Of a stretch of 64,000 nucleotides of DNA, positions 45,309 through 53,010 are shown piece after piece (the stretch's first letter is position 1; each line of letters starts with the position of its first letter). The position numbers and the translations under genes were made by a program. The DNA is from Incurvaria masculella (lineage: Eukaryota > Arthropoda > Insecta > Lepidoptera > Incurvariidae): NCBI GenBank assembly GCA_946894095.1, contig OX335656.1, positions 1,441,001 to 1,505,000 of the forward strand. The letters run 5' to 3'. The notes beneath the pieces were generated by a model. It was given only the letters and a program-made list of their open reading frames with translations, did not search any database and was not told the origin of the DNA.

Positions 45309-45715
45309 TATTATAAACAAATATTACTGGAAACGAATGCACATAGAAGAGACTTCAATGCGAAAAAGCCGATTAAGAGCAATAAAGGTTTTAAATATTG
45401 TAATATAATAAGACCACTATTCAAACGTTCTATAAGTTTTGAAGGGGAAGGATTACCTTTTATGAAAAAACTTAAAAAAAATACTGATTTTGTTTATCGG
45501 GATGACCCAAATGAATTAGTTGACCGTCTCCGTTTATTAATAGCTTCCCGAGACGCTGGCAATACCGGGGTAGATAATGAAATAATTTCTATCATTGAAG
45601 AATTGCAGGAGAGTGGTATTGTAAATTAACAAAACTTAAGTTAATAAATTGATAGTTATTTGAGGATTTAGTCAGTATGTTGTTGCGAGTAGGGTAGAAA
45701 ACATAATCCTTTAAA

Positions 45716-46039
45716 ATGAATTTAGATAAATTCGGTCAGCATGTTCATAAAAGAATGAGATTTTATGAAATCATAAACCAAATGCAAAATGGTATTTCAA
45801 AATCCGAAGATGGGCACATTCATGTACATTCCGCAAGACTACAGGGCTTATCGCCCCCTGTAAAAGCAGATGATGCGGTTACGAAATCTTACGTTGATGA
45901 ACAAATTAGAAAACAATTACACCTTACTCACGAAGTTATAAAAGAAGAAATTCAGTTATCAATAGCACAGTTAGAAGCAAGATTTTGTAGTAAGGAGGAT
46001 ATAATGAAATTAAAAAAAGATATTCTCAAACATGAGTAA
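45716..46039 (+). CDS. Small Polinton protein with a phage-fibre-like repeat motif
   Basis: 107 residues from an ATG. The centre (about residues 31-60) reads DGHIHVHSARLQGLSPPVKADDAVTKSYVDEQ. The pattern G-L-x-x-P-x-x-x-D-A-V-x-K-x-Y-V-D is the motif that recurs in phage tail fibres and other trimeric virion spikes, here followed by a charged helical or coiled-coil segment to the end. This suggests a trimeric fibre or spike part of the virion. That is inference from motif similarity. The stop overlaps the start of the integrase gene by 8 bp (ATGAGTAA). Confidence 0.65.
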   Translation: MNLDKFGQHVHKRMRFYEIINQMQNGISKSEDGHIHVHSARLQGLSPPVKADDAVTKSYVDEQIRKQLHLTHEVIKEEIQLSIAQLEARFCSKEDIMKLKKDILKHE

Positions 46040-46964
46040 GAAACGAATTGTTGAAGAAATTCATAGACCAGCCCGAAAAAACTTTCCTCGACGTCCAGTT
46101 ATAATAAAAGGTATAGATGATTTATGGCAAGCTGACTTGATGGAAATGAGGCCTTATGCCGATGAAAATAATGAGTATAAATTAATCCTGGTTGTAATAG
46201 ATGCTTTTTCGAAATTTGCATGGGCAGTACCATTAAGAAATAAAAGTAAATTAGAAGTCGCAACCGCGATTGAAACGGTTTTGAGGAATGGTAGGAAACC
46301 AAGGAACTTACAAACCGATTTGGGGAAAGAGTTTTATAATAGTGTGTTTGAAAAAGTAATGAAACAAAACGAAATAAACCACTATTCAACATATTCTATA
46401 AAAAAAGCTTCCATCGCTGAACGCCTTATCCGAACTCTAAAAAATAAATTATGTAAACATTTTAGCATGAAAGGTTGCTATAAATGGGTTGGAGCAATAT
46501 TGGAAAATATTATGAAATCATATAATAATACAAAGCATAGGACCACTGGTTATACTCCTGCATGTGTCAATAAATCTAATGAACATTTAATAAAAAATCG
46601 ACTTAGTGAATTACAATCGAAAAAGACTTGGAAATGTCCTAAATACAATATCGGAGATTATGTCCGTGTTAGTAAATATAAAGGAACATTCTCAAAAGGA
46701 TATACTCCTAATTGGTCAACGGAAATATTTAAAATAATAAGTTTGAAAACATCTAACCCTCCCACATATATTTTGGAAGACTTTAGGAAACAGAGTATTT
46801 TAGGATGCTTCTATGAGTATGAGTTACAAAAAACAAAACATCCACATGTTTATCTTGTCGAAAGGGTATTAAAGAGAAAACCTGGGAGAGTTTTTGTTAA
46901 ATGGCTAGGTTTTCCAGATACCGAAAATAGTTGGATCAGCGGCAAAAATATCATAAAAAAATAA
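46032..46964 (+). CDS. Polinton integrase with chromodomain
   Basis: A 310-residue retroviral-type integrase that inserts the linear element with a 6 bp stagger. The DDE core: DLWQADLMEM (first Asp, about residue 36), NLQTDLGKEF (second Asp, about 95), and KKASIAERLIRTLKNKL (Glu, about 131). Then WKCPKYNIGDYVRVSKYKG, the SH3-like C-terminal domain, and a chromodomain at about 275-306 (VYLVERVLKRKPGRVFVKWLGF...NSW), as in many Polinton integrases. The frame is intact and the chromodomain aromatic cage residues are plausible. It starts at the ATG that overlaps the upstream stop. The TCCGTT duplications at both ends of the element are consistent with its action. Confidence 0.95.
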   Translation: MSKKRIVEEIHRPARKNFPRRPVIIKGIDDLWQADLMEMRPYADENNEYKLILVVIDAFSKFAWAVPLRNKSKLEVATAIETVLRNGRKPRNLQTDLGKEFYNSVFEKVMKQNEINHYSTYSIKKASIAERLIRTLKNKLCKHFSMKGCYKWVGAILENIMKSYNNTKHRTTGYTPACVNKSNEHLIKNRLSELQSKKTWKCPKYNIGDYVRVSKYKGTFSKGYTPNWSTEIFKIISLKTSNPPTYILEDFRKQSILGCFYEYELQKTKHPHVYLVERVLKRKPGRVFVKWLGFPDTENSWISGKNIIKK

Positions 46965-47030
46965 CATTTACAGTAGATATTATTATATAAATATAGTTTT
47001 AGAAGAATCTCAATCATTTCAACCAAAACA

Positions 47031-47768
47031 ATGAAAGGAAAGGGTCTTTTGAATAAAGTAATAAATAAATTACCATTCGAACTTCATATTCCTGGGTATA
47101 ATTATTGCGGTCCTGGAACTAAGTTAGAAAAAAGATTGTTACGCGGTGACAAAGGCATTAATTTATTGGATAATTATTGCAAAGAACACGATATAGCATA
47201 CTCAAATAATAGTGATCTTAAGAATAGGCATATAGCAGATTCGAAACTTATGAATATGGCTAGGCAAAGAATTAGATCTAAAGATGCAGGACCAGGGGAG
47301 AAAATTGCGTCATGGCTTGTTAATAGGGTTATGAAATCAAAAATTAAAGCAGGAGCAGGCGTAAAAACAAAATTTATTGATTTTAAAAAGTTTATTTCTA
47401 AAATTCGTTCTGCTTTGAAAAAGCATAAACCAAAAAATGATAACAGTGCCATAAAGTTTGCTTACGTTGCTGCCAAAAAACTTTTTTCACCTAATACTAA
47501 GCTTCCAAGAAGAATACCGCTACCTAAAACAGGTGGAATACTACCATTAATACCGATTTTTGCCGGGCTATCGGCTTTGGGCGGTCTAGCAGGTGGTGCA
47601 GCTGGTATAGCTAAAGCTGTTAATGATTATAAAGCAGGACAAAAAAGTTTACAAGAATCAGAACGTCATAATAGGACCATGGAAGCAATAGCATTAGGAA
47701 AAGGCCTTCATCTTAAGCCATACAAAGATGTTAGTCGTGGTAGTTATTTGAATTTAAAAAAAAACTAG
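47031..47768 (+). CDS. Polinton virion phospholipase A2 protein with pVI-like hydrophobic segment
   Basis: A 245-residue protein. Residues about 21-75 form a parvovirus-type phospholipase A2 core: IPGYNYCGPGT (calcium loop, YxGPG) and LLDNYCKEHDIAYSN (His-Asp catalytic pair). A C-terminal hydrophobic stretch (about 165-195, LPLIPIFAGLSALGGLAGG) resembles the amphipathic or membrane-active segments of adenovirus minor core proteins. Such proteins probably help particles leave endosomes. That is known for the parvovirus domain and inferred here. The frame ends at an A9 run (47756-47764), and the protease frame opens across the same run in the -1 frame, so the two may be one fused product. Confidence 0.85.
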   Translation: MKGKGLLNKVINKLPFELHIPGYNYCGPGTKLEKRLLRGDKGINLLDNYCKEHDIAYSNNSDLKNRHIADSKLMNMARQRIRSKDAGPGEKIASWLVNRVMKSKIKAGAGVKTKFIDFKKFISKIRSALKKHKPKNDNSAIKFAYVAAKKLFSPNTKLPRRIPLPKTGGILPLIPIFAGLSALGGLAGGAAGIAKAVNDYKAGQKSLQESERHNRTMEAIALGKGLHLKPYKDVSRGSYLNLKKN

Positions 47769-48139
47769 AAAAGCGACTACCTCAGCGAGCCCTTACGAAT
47801 ATAGATATAGCCAAACACTCCGCAAATATTCCATTCTTTAGGGGTGTGTATATGAGGGATACTCTTCCTTCTAAAGCTCACATAATTGAATGTGGTATTT
47901 TGAATTTAGATAGCAATACAAATTCAGGGACTCACTGGGTAGCTTACGCTAAATTAAACGATCACTGTGAATATTTTGATAGTTTTGGAGATCTAAAACC
48001 TCGAAAAGAATTAATTAATTACCTTAACTGTGATAACATATTGTATAACTACAAACGATATCAGTCGTTTTACGATTTCAATTGTGGGCATCACTGTATA
48101 AGATTTTTGAAAAAATTTTGGAGAGAAAAATGTTTATAA
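47765..48139 (+). CDS. Adenain-like cysteine protease of the Polinton
   Basis: A maturation protease of the adenovirus endopeptidase family. Catalytic elements in order: GTHWVAY (His), YFDSFGD (Asp/Glu position), YQS (Gln for the oxyanion hole) and NCGHHCIRFL (Cys). The conserved N-terminal part (ALTNIDIAKH...IPFFRGVYMRDTLP) lies before the first ATG (47852), so the real coding region begins upstream, in a frame open from 47744 that overlaps the end of the PLA2 gene at the A9 run. A -1 shift relative to the PLA2 frame would join them. It therefore lacks its own proper start in this copy. The minor capsid gene follows 35 bp after its stop. Confidence 0.85.
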   Translation, partial: LEKRLPQRALTNIDIAKHSANIPFFRGVYMRDTLPSKAHIIECGILNLDSNTNSGTHWVAYAKLNDHCEYFDSFGDLKPRKELINYLNCDNILYNYKRYQSFYDFNCGHHCIRFLKKFWREKCL

Positions 48140-48174
48140 AGGTAAGAGATTGAAATATTAGTTCATTTGCAAAA

Positions 48175-48847
48175 TGTCTTTCATTCTATCGATCTCTGGT
48201 AATACTTCTAAATTAACAAGCAATTATTTTCCCCCTCTACAATTATCAAACAACTATGAATGTAGTCTTTAAATTTTTCAACATTTAATTCTGTTCCGAA
48301 CATTAATTCAAAAAATAATAGCTTTTCTTATGGAGCAAAACAAGTAATTGATATTCCTGAAGGATCATATGAACTGGAGGATATTAGCGAGTATTTAAAA
48401 CACAATATTACTGCTAGTAATTTTTCTCTGTCTGCAAATAATAATACCTTAAAATGTTCTATGTCATGCACTGAAGACATTCATTTTGAAAAACCAAACT
48501 CAATCGCTAGTATTTTAGGATTTGAAAACAAGATTTATCAGGCTAATATAATGCACGTGTCAAATTTACCCGTAAACATTATACCACTGACCTCCGTGAG
48601 AGTTGAATGTGACATAATAAACGGGTCTTTTACCAACGGTAGACCAACGCATGTTTTACACGAATTTTCACCTAACGTACCTCCTGGCTATAGAATTATA
48701 GAGAAACCTGAAAATCTTGTGTATTTACCAGTAAATAGAAAAATTGTGTCCTCTATTAACATAAGATTACTAGATTTGCAAGATAATTTAATTAACTTTC
48801 GAGGAGAAGAAATATATTTACTACTTCATTTGAGAAAATCATCATGA
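48175..48847 (+). CDS. Polinton minor capsid protein (penton, single jelly roll), frameshifted
   Basis: The ATG at 48175 starts MSFILSISGNTSKL, running to NNYECSL before a TAA at 48271-48273. From about 48270 the next frame continues without stop to 48847 (NSVPNINSKNNS, ...IPEGSYELEDI, ...PPGYRIIEKPENLVYLPVN), and the gene would give about 220 residues. One base in the CTTTAAATTTTT stretch separates the frames. Minor capsid proteins of this group form the pentons at the vertices. The placement between protease and major capsid is typical. The internal ATG at 48461 is unlikely to be the natural start. The stop overlaps the next start as ATGA. Confidence 0.8.
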
Positions 48848-48981
48848 TCGATTTTAATAAATACCAAAAGCTTGCCCCGGAAAAGATCAGAAAGGCTCGA
48901 CGCGTGCAGCGTCCTAGACACATAACACAACTTTCGAAAGAAAATATTAAATTTCTCCAATTTATCAAACTTATAAAATGA
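48844..48981 (+). CDS. 45-residue basic microprotein between the capsid genes
   Basis: A small ORF, ATG at 48844 and TGA at 48979-48981. Its start overlaps the minor capsid stop (ATGA) and its stop overlaps the major capsid start (ATGA). It begins MIDFNKYQKLAPEKIRKARR, is rich in Arg and Lys, and ends with LSKENIKFLQFIKLIK, probably an amphipathic helix. I have an impression that a short ORF with a similar LSxEN..FL ending occurs at this place in other insect Polintons, but that needs a search. Size and charge would fit a core or DNA-condensing peptide like adenovirus mu. This is speculation. Confidence 0.7.
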   Translation: MIDFNKYQKLAPEKIRKARRVQRPRHITQLSKENIKFLQFIKLIK

Positions 48982-50195
48982 ATGTTCTAAACATATCTGA
49001 TCTACCATACCAGGATAGCTCAATTGAAAGTTATGAAGTACACTCGTACAAGCCCTATGTTAATAGTTTTAATAATAACGATGAAATACGAATTCCGATA
49101 AATCAGCAAGACTTGTATGTTTTACCTTCCGATAGCTCTTTATACATCGAAGGAACCGCTCATGTATCTAAAACTGGTGTGGATGGTAAAGCCGAGAAAG
49201 TAACAAATATTACTTTTACAAACAACGGAATACTTTTCCTTTTTCAAGATATTCGATATGAGCTTAATGGGGTTGAAATTGATAAAATAAAAAATGCTGG
49301 AATCACCACGACTATGAAGTCCTATATATCTATGAATGATTCAGAATCAAAATCGGCTAAAGTTTGGGGGTGGAATTTGGAAGGTTTTCCAAATACCAAT
49401 GGAAATTTTCAAGTGAATATTCCTCTGAATAAAGTACTAGGATTTGCCGAGGATTATAATAAAATAATTATTAATTGTAAGCATGAATTAATATTGTTAA
49501 GAAGTAGTACTAATTTAAACGCATTAAAATTAAAAGATGGAGAATTCGTAAATGATATTACAATTTCAAAGATTATATGGCGTGTCCCGCACATAAAAGT
49601 GTCAGACAGAGAACGCTTGAATTTATTAAGATATTTAGATAAAGATCGTTCTATAATAATGCCTTTCAGAAACTGGGACCTTTATGAATATCCACTTCTT
49701 CCAAAAACTACTAAGCATACATGGGCTATAAAAACATCTTCTCAGACTGAAAAACCTCGATATGTTGTGTTAGGATTACAAACAAATCGTAAAAGTGCAA
49801 AAAAACTAGACATGTCCATATTTGATCATTGCAATTTACGAGACGTTAGAGTATACCTAAATTCTAACTACTATCCTTACAATTCACTAGATATCAAATT
49901 TCATGAAGATAAATATTCTATATTATATGAAGTTTATTCTCGTTTTCAACACTCTTATTATGGACGTTGTGCTGGTCCGTTGCTCGCTCTAGAAGATTTC
50001 AAGACCAAATCCCCATTGATAGTTATTGATTGCTCAAGGCAAAACGAATCTATAAAGACGGGTCCAGTTGATGTGAGATTAGAGATTGAATGCTTCTCTG
50101 AAATACCTGAAAACACGACAGCCTACTGCCTTATATTAAACGAATCTTTGATAGAATACAAACCTCTAAGCAATACTGTTAAAAAAATATCATGA
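48978..50195 (+). CDS. Polinton major capsid protein (double jelly roll)
   Basis: A 405-residue intact protein that would form the hexon-like shell of the particle. The N-terminus MNVLNISDLPYQDSSIESYEVHSYKPYVNSFNNNDEIRIPINQQDLYV... leads into alternating beta-rich segments. Conserved-looking landmarks of the family are FLFQDIRYELNGVEID, DRERLNLLRYL, IIMPFRNWDLYEYP, RYVVLGLQTNRK and NLRDVRVYLNSNYYPY. The length fits double-jelly-roll major capsids of Polintons and adintoviruses. Both ends overlap neighbours by ATGA (48978-48981 and 50192-50195). Unlike the minor capsid and polymerase, its frame is undamaged. Confidence 0.92.
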   Translation: MNVLNISDLPYQDSSIESYEVHSYKPYVNSFNNNDEIRIPINQQDLYVLPSDSSLYIEGTAHVSKTGVDGKAEKVTNITFTNNGILFLFQDIRYELNGVEIDKIKNAGITTTMKSYISMNDSESKSAKVWGWNLEGFPNTNGNFQVNIPLNKVLGFAEDYNKIIINCKHELILLRSSTNLNALKLKDGEFVNDITISKIIWRVPHIKVSDRERLNLLRYLDKDRSIIMPFRNWDLYEYPLLPKTTKHTWAIKTSSQTEKPRYVVLGLQTNRKSAKKLDMSIFDHCNLRDVRVYLNSNYYPYNSLDIKFHEDKYSILYEVYSRFQHSYYGRCAGPLLALEDFKTKSPLIVIDCSRQNESIKTGPVDVRLEIECFSEIPENTTAYCLILNESLIEYKPLSNTVKKIS

Positions 50196-50701
50196 ATAGT
50201 CCAATCATCGTTGATGTGCAAGGATTTAAAACGAATGATAATCAGTTCATTTTAAAGGAATTTTCCATGGCAACAGCAAATACGACAGAAGTGTTTCTTT
50301 TGGAACCACCGTTTTCGTATTATAAACTTACTCCTGAAGAAAGAAAACAAGTGAATTGGTTAGAAAAAAATCGTGGAATTTACTGGAGCGATGGATACAT
50401 CAATCATCAAGTATTTTATAGTAAATTAAGGGCTATTTTGCCACCACATAAAATTTTCGTGAAAGGAGCAGAGAATGCAGAATGGGTTAAAAACATTTTC
50501 AGTTTCAATAATGGTCAAGAAATAATTAATTTGGAAATGTATAATTGTCCAAACTTGAATAAATTATATAACATGTATTGCTCAAATGAAGAAGATTTTA
50601 CTTGTATTACTCATAAGAGGAACTGTGCTTTGAAAAATGTTATTTGTTTAAGAAAATGGTGTAAAGAAAACCTAGTCTGTTTTAATGCTAAATCTGATTA
50701 A
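50192..50701 (+). CDS. Conserved Polinton protein of 169 residues, unknown function
   Basis: Last gene of the element. Begins MNSPIIVDVQGFKTNDNQF with ILKEFSM, then LEPPFSYYKLTPEERKQVNWLEKNRGIYW, KIFVKGAENAEWVKNIF and a Cys/His-containing C-terminus (CPNLNKLYNMYC, CITHKRNCALKNVICLRKWC). The IVDVQGF / KEF start followed by VKG.E...WV recalls RNase-H-fold exonuclease-like proteins with degenerate acidic residues. I hold that only as a weak hypothesis. I know similar uncharacterised proteins from insect genomes. Its ATG overlaps the major capsid stop (ATGA), so it probably shares the late transcript. Confidence 0.7.
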   Translation: MNSPIIVDVQGFKTNDNQFILKEFSMATANTTEVFLLEPPFSYYKLTPEERKQVNWLEKNRGIYWSDGYINHQVFYSKLRAILPPHKIFVKGAENAEWVKNIFSFNNGQEIINLEMYNCPNLNKLYNMYCSNEEDFTCITHKRNCALKNVICLRKWCKENLVCFNAKSD

Positions 50702-50774
50702 ATATTTTCTTAAATATACATTGGTTTCATTGTGTTTTAACACAATACAAATTACCTATAATAATGGTGAAGCA

Positions 50775-51090
50775 TGGTATGAGCCAGAATGTTAGTTATT
50801 TGCACCTGAAAGCTGGTTTGACAAATTTTGATAGAATACAGTTAAACGATTAGCGATGCTATATCACATAAATAGAATTGGGGATTCCAGCTCTCTAACA
50901 GTGTCCAAATGTATTGAATACAGTTAAACGATTAGGGATACTATACCACACGGATAGAATTGGGGCTTCCAGCTCTCTAACGATGTCAAAAATGTATAGA
51001 ATAAAGTTAAACGATTAGGGATACTAGATCATACAAAGAGAATTGAGGCTTCCAGCTCATTTGAGCTGGATGCCCCAATTCTCTACTACT
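50775..51090. repeat. Polinton right terminal inverted repeat
   Basis: Contains three 82-83 bp subrepeats (GTTAAACGATTAG at 50841, 50923 and 51006), one more than the left end. The inner edge (TAGTTATTTGCACCTGA) matches the left side again at about 35395-35440. Confidence 0.85.
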
Positions 51091-51437
51091 TCCGTTATCA
51101 GAAACCATGAGTCTGGAAAACCGATTTTATAGCGCTATTATAGGTCTCATGAATCGTAATTGGTAGGCAGGTGAAATTTTCACATAGTGTGTATTTATTT
51201 TGCCGCTATGACAACAAATAGGTAAAATAAAAATAAAACATAAAAATTAAAGGGGGGCCCCATTTAAAAAACGTGATTTTTTTGTGTTAAATCTTGTACG
51301 ATGGTACGGAATCCTTCGTGTGCGAGTCCGACTCGCACTAGGCCGGTTTTTTATTTAGGTGATTTTTTGCACACATAGATGGGTAAATTAATACGGGCCA
51401 ATTCATGAAGTAATTAAGTGCACTCCCAGGATCATCC
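51091..51437 (-). repeat. Right half of the Polinton target site (CCGT-family derivative)
   Basis: 347 bp that read identically to 53447-53793. It contains a minus-strand piece of the CCGT-type element (TTTATTTTGCCGCTATGAC, GTGCGAGTCCGACTCGCACTAGGCCGG) and ends CCCAGGATCATCC. The next bases (TGGGATGG) start the copy of flank A. Confidence 0.9.
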
Positions 51438-51443
51438 TGGGAT

Positions 51444-52033
51444 GGTTTCACTACATATTATCACATTTGTTAAAAAGTGCATTTCTATGGCGCGAGTAGT
51501 TGGCTAGTCCTAGCGCCTTAAGAAGAAAAATCTTTCAACCTGTTTCAAACGGGGCCAAAGTAGTTCTACAATAACTAACACCGATAGCCTTGATAGATAC
51601 ATCACAGGAAATCTAACATCTGATAATTTTAAAGAAATGCATTCTTTGTCCATTAGCGAAGGTAAAATTTTGCACGGCGATTGTCATTAAATTAGCAAAA
51701 TTGTCTTCCAGGCCCTAACTCTACCCAGAAAAGTTGTCAGATTTTAATCATTTTTTTTATCAATGATAAAACATGCTCGAGGTCGGTATAATTTTTATAT
51801 ATTTATATTGTCCGGAAAAAAATACGAAAATTAACGTAAACTTTTTTTTCAATGCTTATTAGTCAACATTTTCCAATAATAGAATTTTGGAAAATGTTGA
51901 CTAATAAGCATTGAAAAAAAAGTTTACGTTAATTTTCGTATTTTTTTTTCGGAAAATATAAATATATAAAAATTATACCGACCTCGAGCATGTTTTATCA
52001 TTGATTTAAAATTCTATTATTGGAAAATGTTGA
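51444..52033. repeat. Flank A second copy with a long palindrome
   Basis: 51444-51920 repeats 34314-34790. Here the hairpin is complete: arms of about 117 bp at 51759-51875 and 51889-52005 (ATCAATGATAAAACATGC...), with only minor mismatches and a loop of about 13 nt. Part of the loop and inner arm is repeated once more at 52008-52033. Confidence 0.85.
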
Positions 52034-52744
52034 CAGGAAATAAATTGTTTTTTAAAAAAAATGGACGCAAATTTCAAAACGAGTAAAAAATTAAGAGCAT
52101 GTAAACAATTATCGCCCGTAGCATGAGATTGATGGTAGCGTAAATAAATAAATAATAAAAAAAAATTCTTAAAACATTCAAATGTATGACCGTAATCGGA
52201 ATATGTCTTTTTCGTCATTGTTTAATGATAAAAAAATAAATAAATGGAAGTGATAAAACCAATAATTTTACAGTTGATTCAGGATTAATTTTAAGTATTC
52301 CATCACATCCTAGCACTTGCAACTGAAGCGGCTGGCTTTCAGGTATCCGCACCCTCGTCTGCGGCGAAAGCGCGCGAAAAATTCGTTCAATTCCGCCCTG
52401 AAAAAATAACCGCCACGCGCTCACGTATCGGAGTTTTTACAGGAAACGTTTTTGGGTTGTTTCTCGGGCGGCGCTCGTGTGGGAGGGCACGAAATGTTTG
52501 CCAAATATTTGTTTATTGTTAGGGAAAATGTACAAGGACAGATTGGGACGTTTCATTTCGCATGCTTCGTCGGCGAGATCCTGAAATTATGCAAAAAATA
52601 ATGTAATTTGGGCTCGTTCGCATATTTGAAAAAAAATAGAAGGACCCTTTTATGCGTTATTTAATCAACCTCAGGCTGATTTTTGTTTGAATTTTTTCCG
52701 CTAAAATTATGTTACATAAACGTAAAACAAAATATATAGATTGT
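52034..52744. other. Non-coding, nothing recognised
   Basis: Short AT-rich antisense frames at 52006-52424 without domains. A moderately GC-rich patch at 52340-52500. Confidence 0.4.
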
Positions 52745-53010
52745 TTTACATGGGTGGGTAATCCACCGTCATGATTATAACCCAACACACCACATTCGCG
52801 AAGGAATTAGGTGCCATGCCAGGACCTTCCCTATAAGAGCATAGCTACATTGAACTGAATGGAAAACACGGTAAATTTCTCATTGCCGCTTCGACCATCC
52901 TTTCATATGAAACCCTTCCACCTAGTAGAGGAAGGGGATATTGGGAATATTGATTCCGAACCATGGAACATCTCGCATTCGTAACGAAATGCACTTATCC
53001 AACTTAGAAA
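52745..53010 (-). repeat. SINE copy
   Basis: Minus-strand shared SINE body: GGTGCCATGCCAGGACC, GCTACATTGAACTG, GCCGCTTCGACCATCC, then TTGATTCCGAACCATGG and ATTCGTAACGAAATGCAC. Confidence 0.65.

Larger units (their letters stand above)
43465..45629 (+). pseudogene. Conserved Polinton gene split by a mariner insertion
   Basis: The 5' part (43465-44028) begins MENDVLKKEII and is charged and Ser/Asp-rich in the middle. It ends in a conserved-looking block (LNVGSLTVEMSPGLLELLF). The mariner sits at the TA that follows, and its first base completes a TAG stop (44029-44031). Past the mariner, the duplicated TA at 45309 continues in the same phase to a stop at 45629, and this part (TNAHRR..., later DDPNELVDRLRLLIASR and NEIISIIEELQE) is the rest of the gene. 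Without the insertion the protein would be about 294 residues. I recall this C-terminal motif from insect Polinton proteins, but no function is established to my knowledge. Whether the truncated product works is unknown. Confidence 0.75.
34840..51090 (+). mobile_element. Polinton/Maverick (adintovirus-like) DNA transposon
   Basis: The left end AGTAGTAGAGAATTGGGGC is the exact complement of the right end at 51072-51090. Both ends are bordered by TCCGTT (34834-34839 and 51091-51096), a 6 bp target duplication as expected for Polintons, and the element has the family's AG...CT termini. The 16.25 kb contain a 394 bp MITE and a 1278 bp mariner, so the element itself is about 14.6 kb. The gene set is diagnostic: family B polymerase, retroviral-type integrase, packaging ATPase, adenain-like protease, and minor and major jelly-roll capsid proteins. 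Frame breaks are present in the polymerase, at the PLA2/protease junction and in the minor capsid gene, and the mariner splits another gene, so this copy is probably not autonomous unless some breaks are sequence errors. Confidence 0.95.

Noticed and set aside
46099..46392. Minus-strand ORF inside the integrase
   Set aside because: Shadow of the conserved integrase reading frame. The same applies to 43138-43347, 43679-44018 and 47174-47452.
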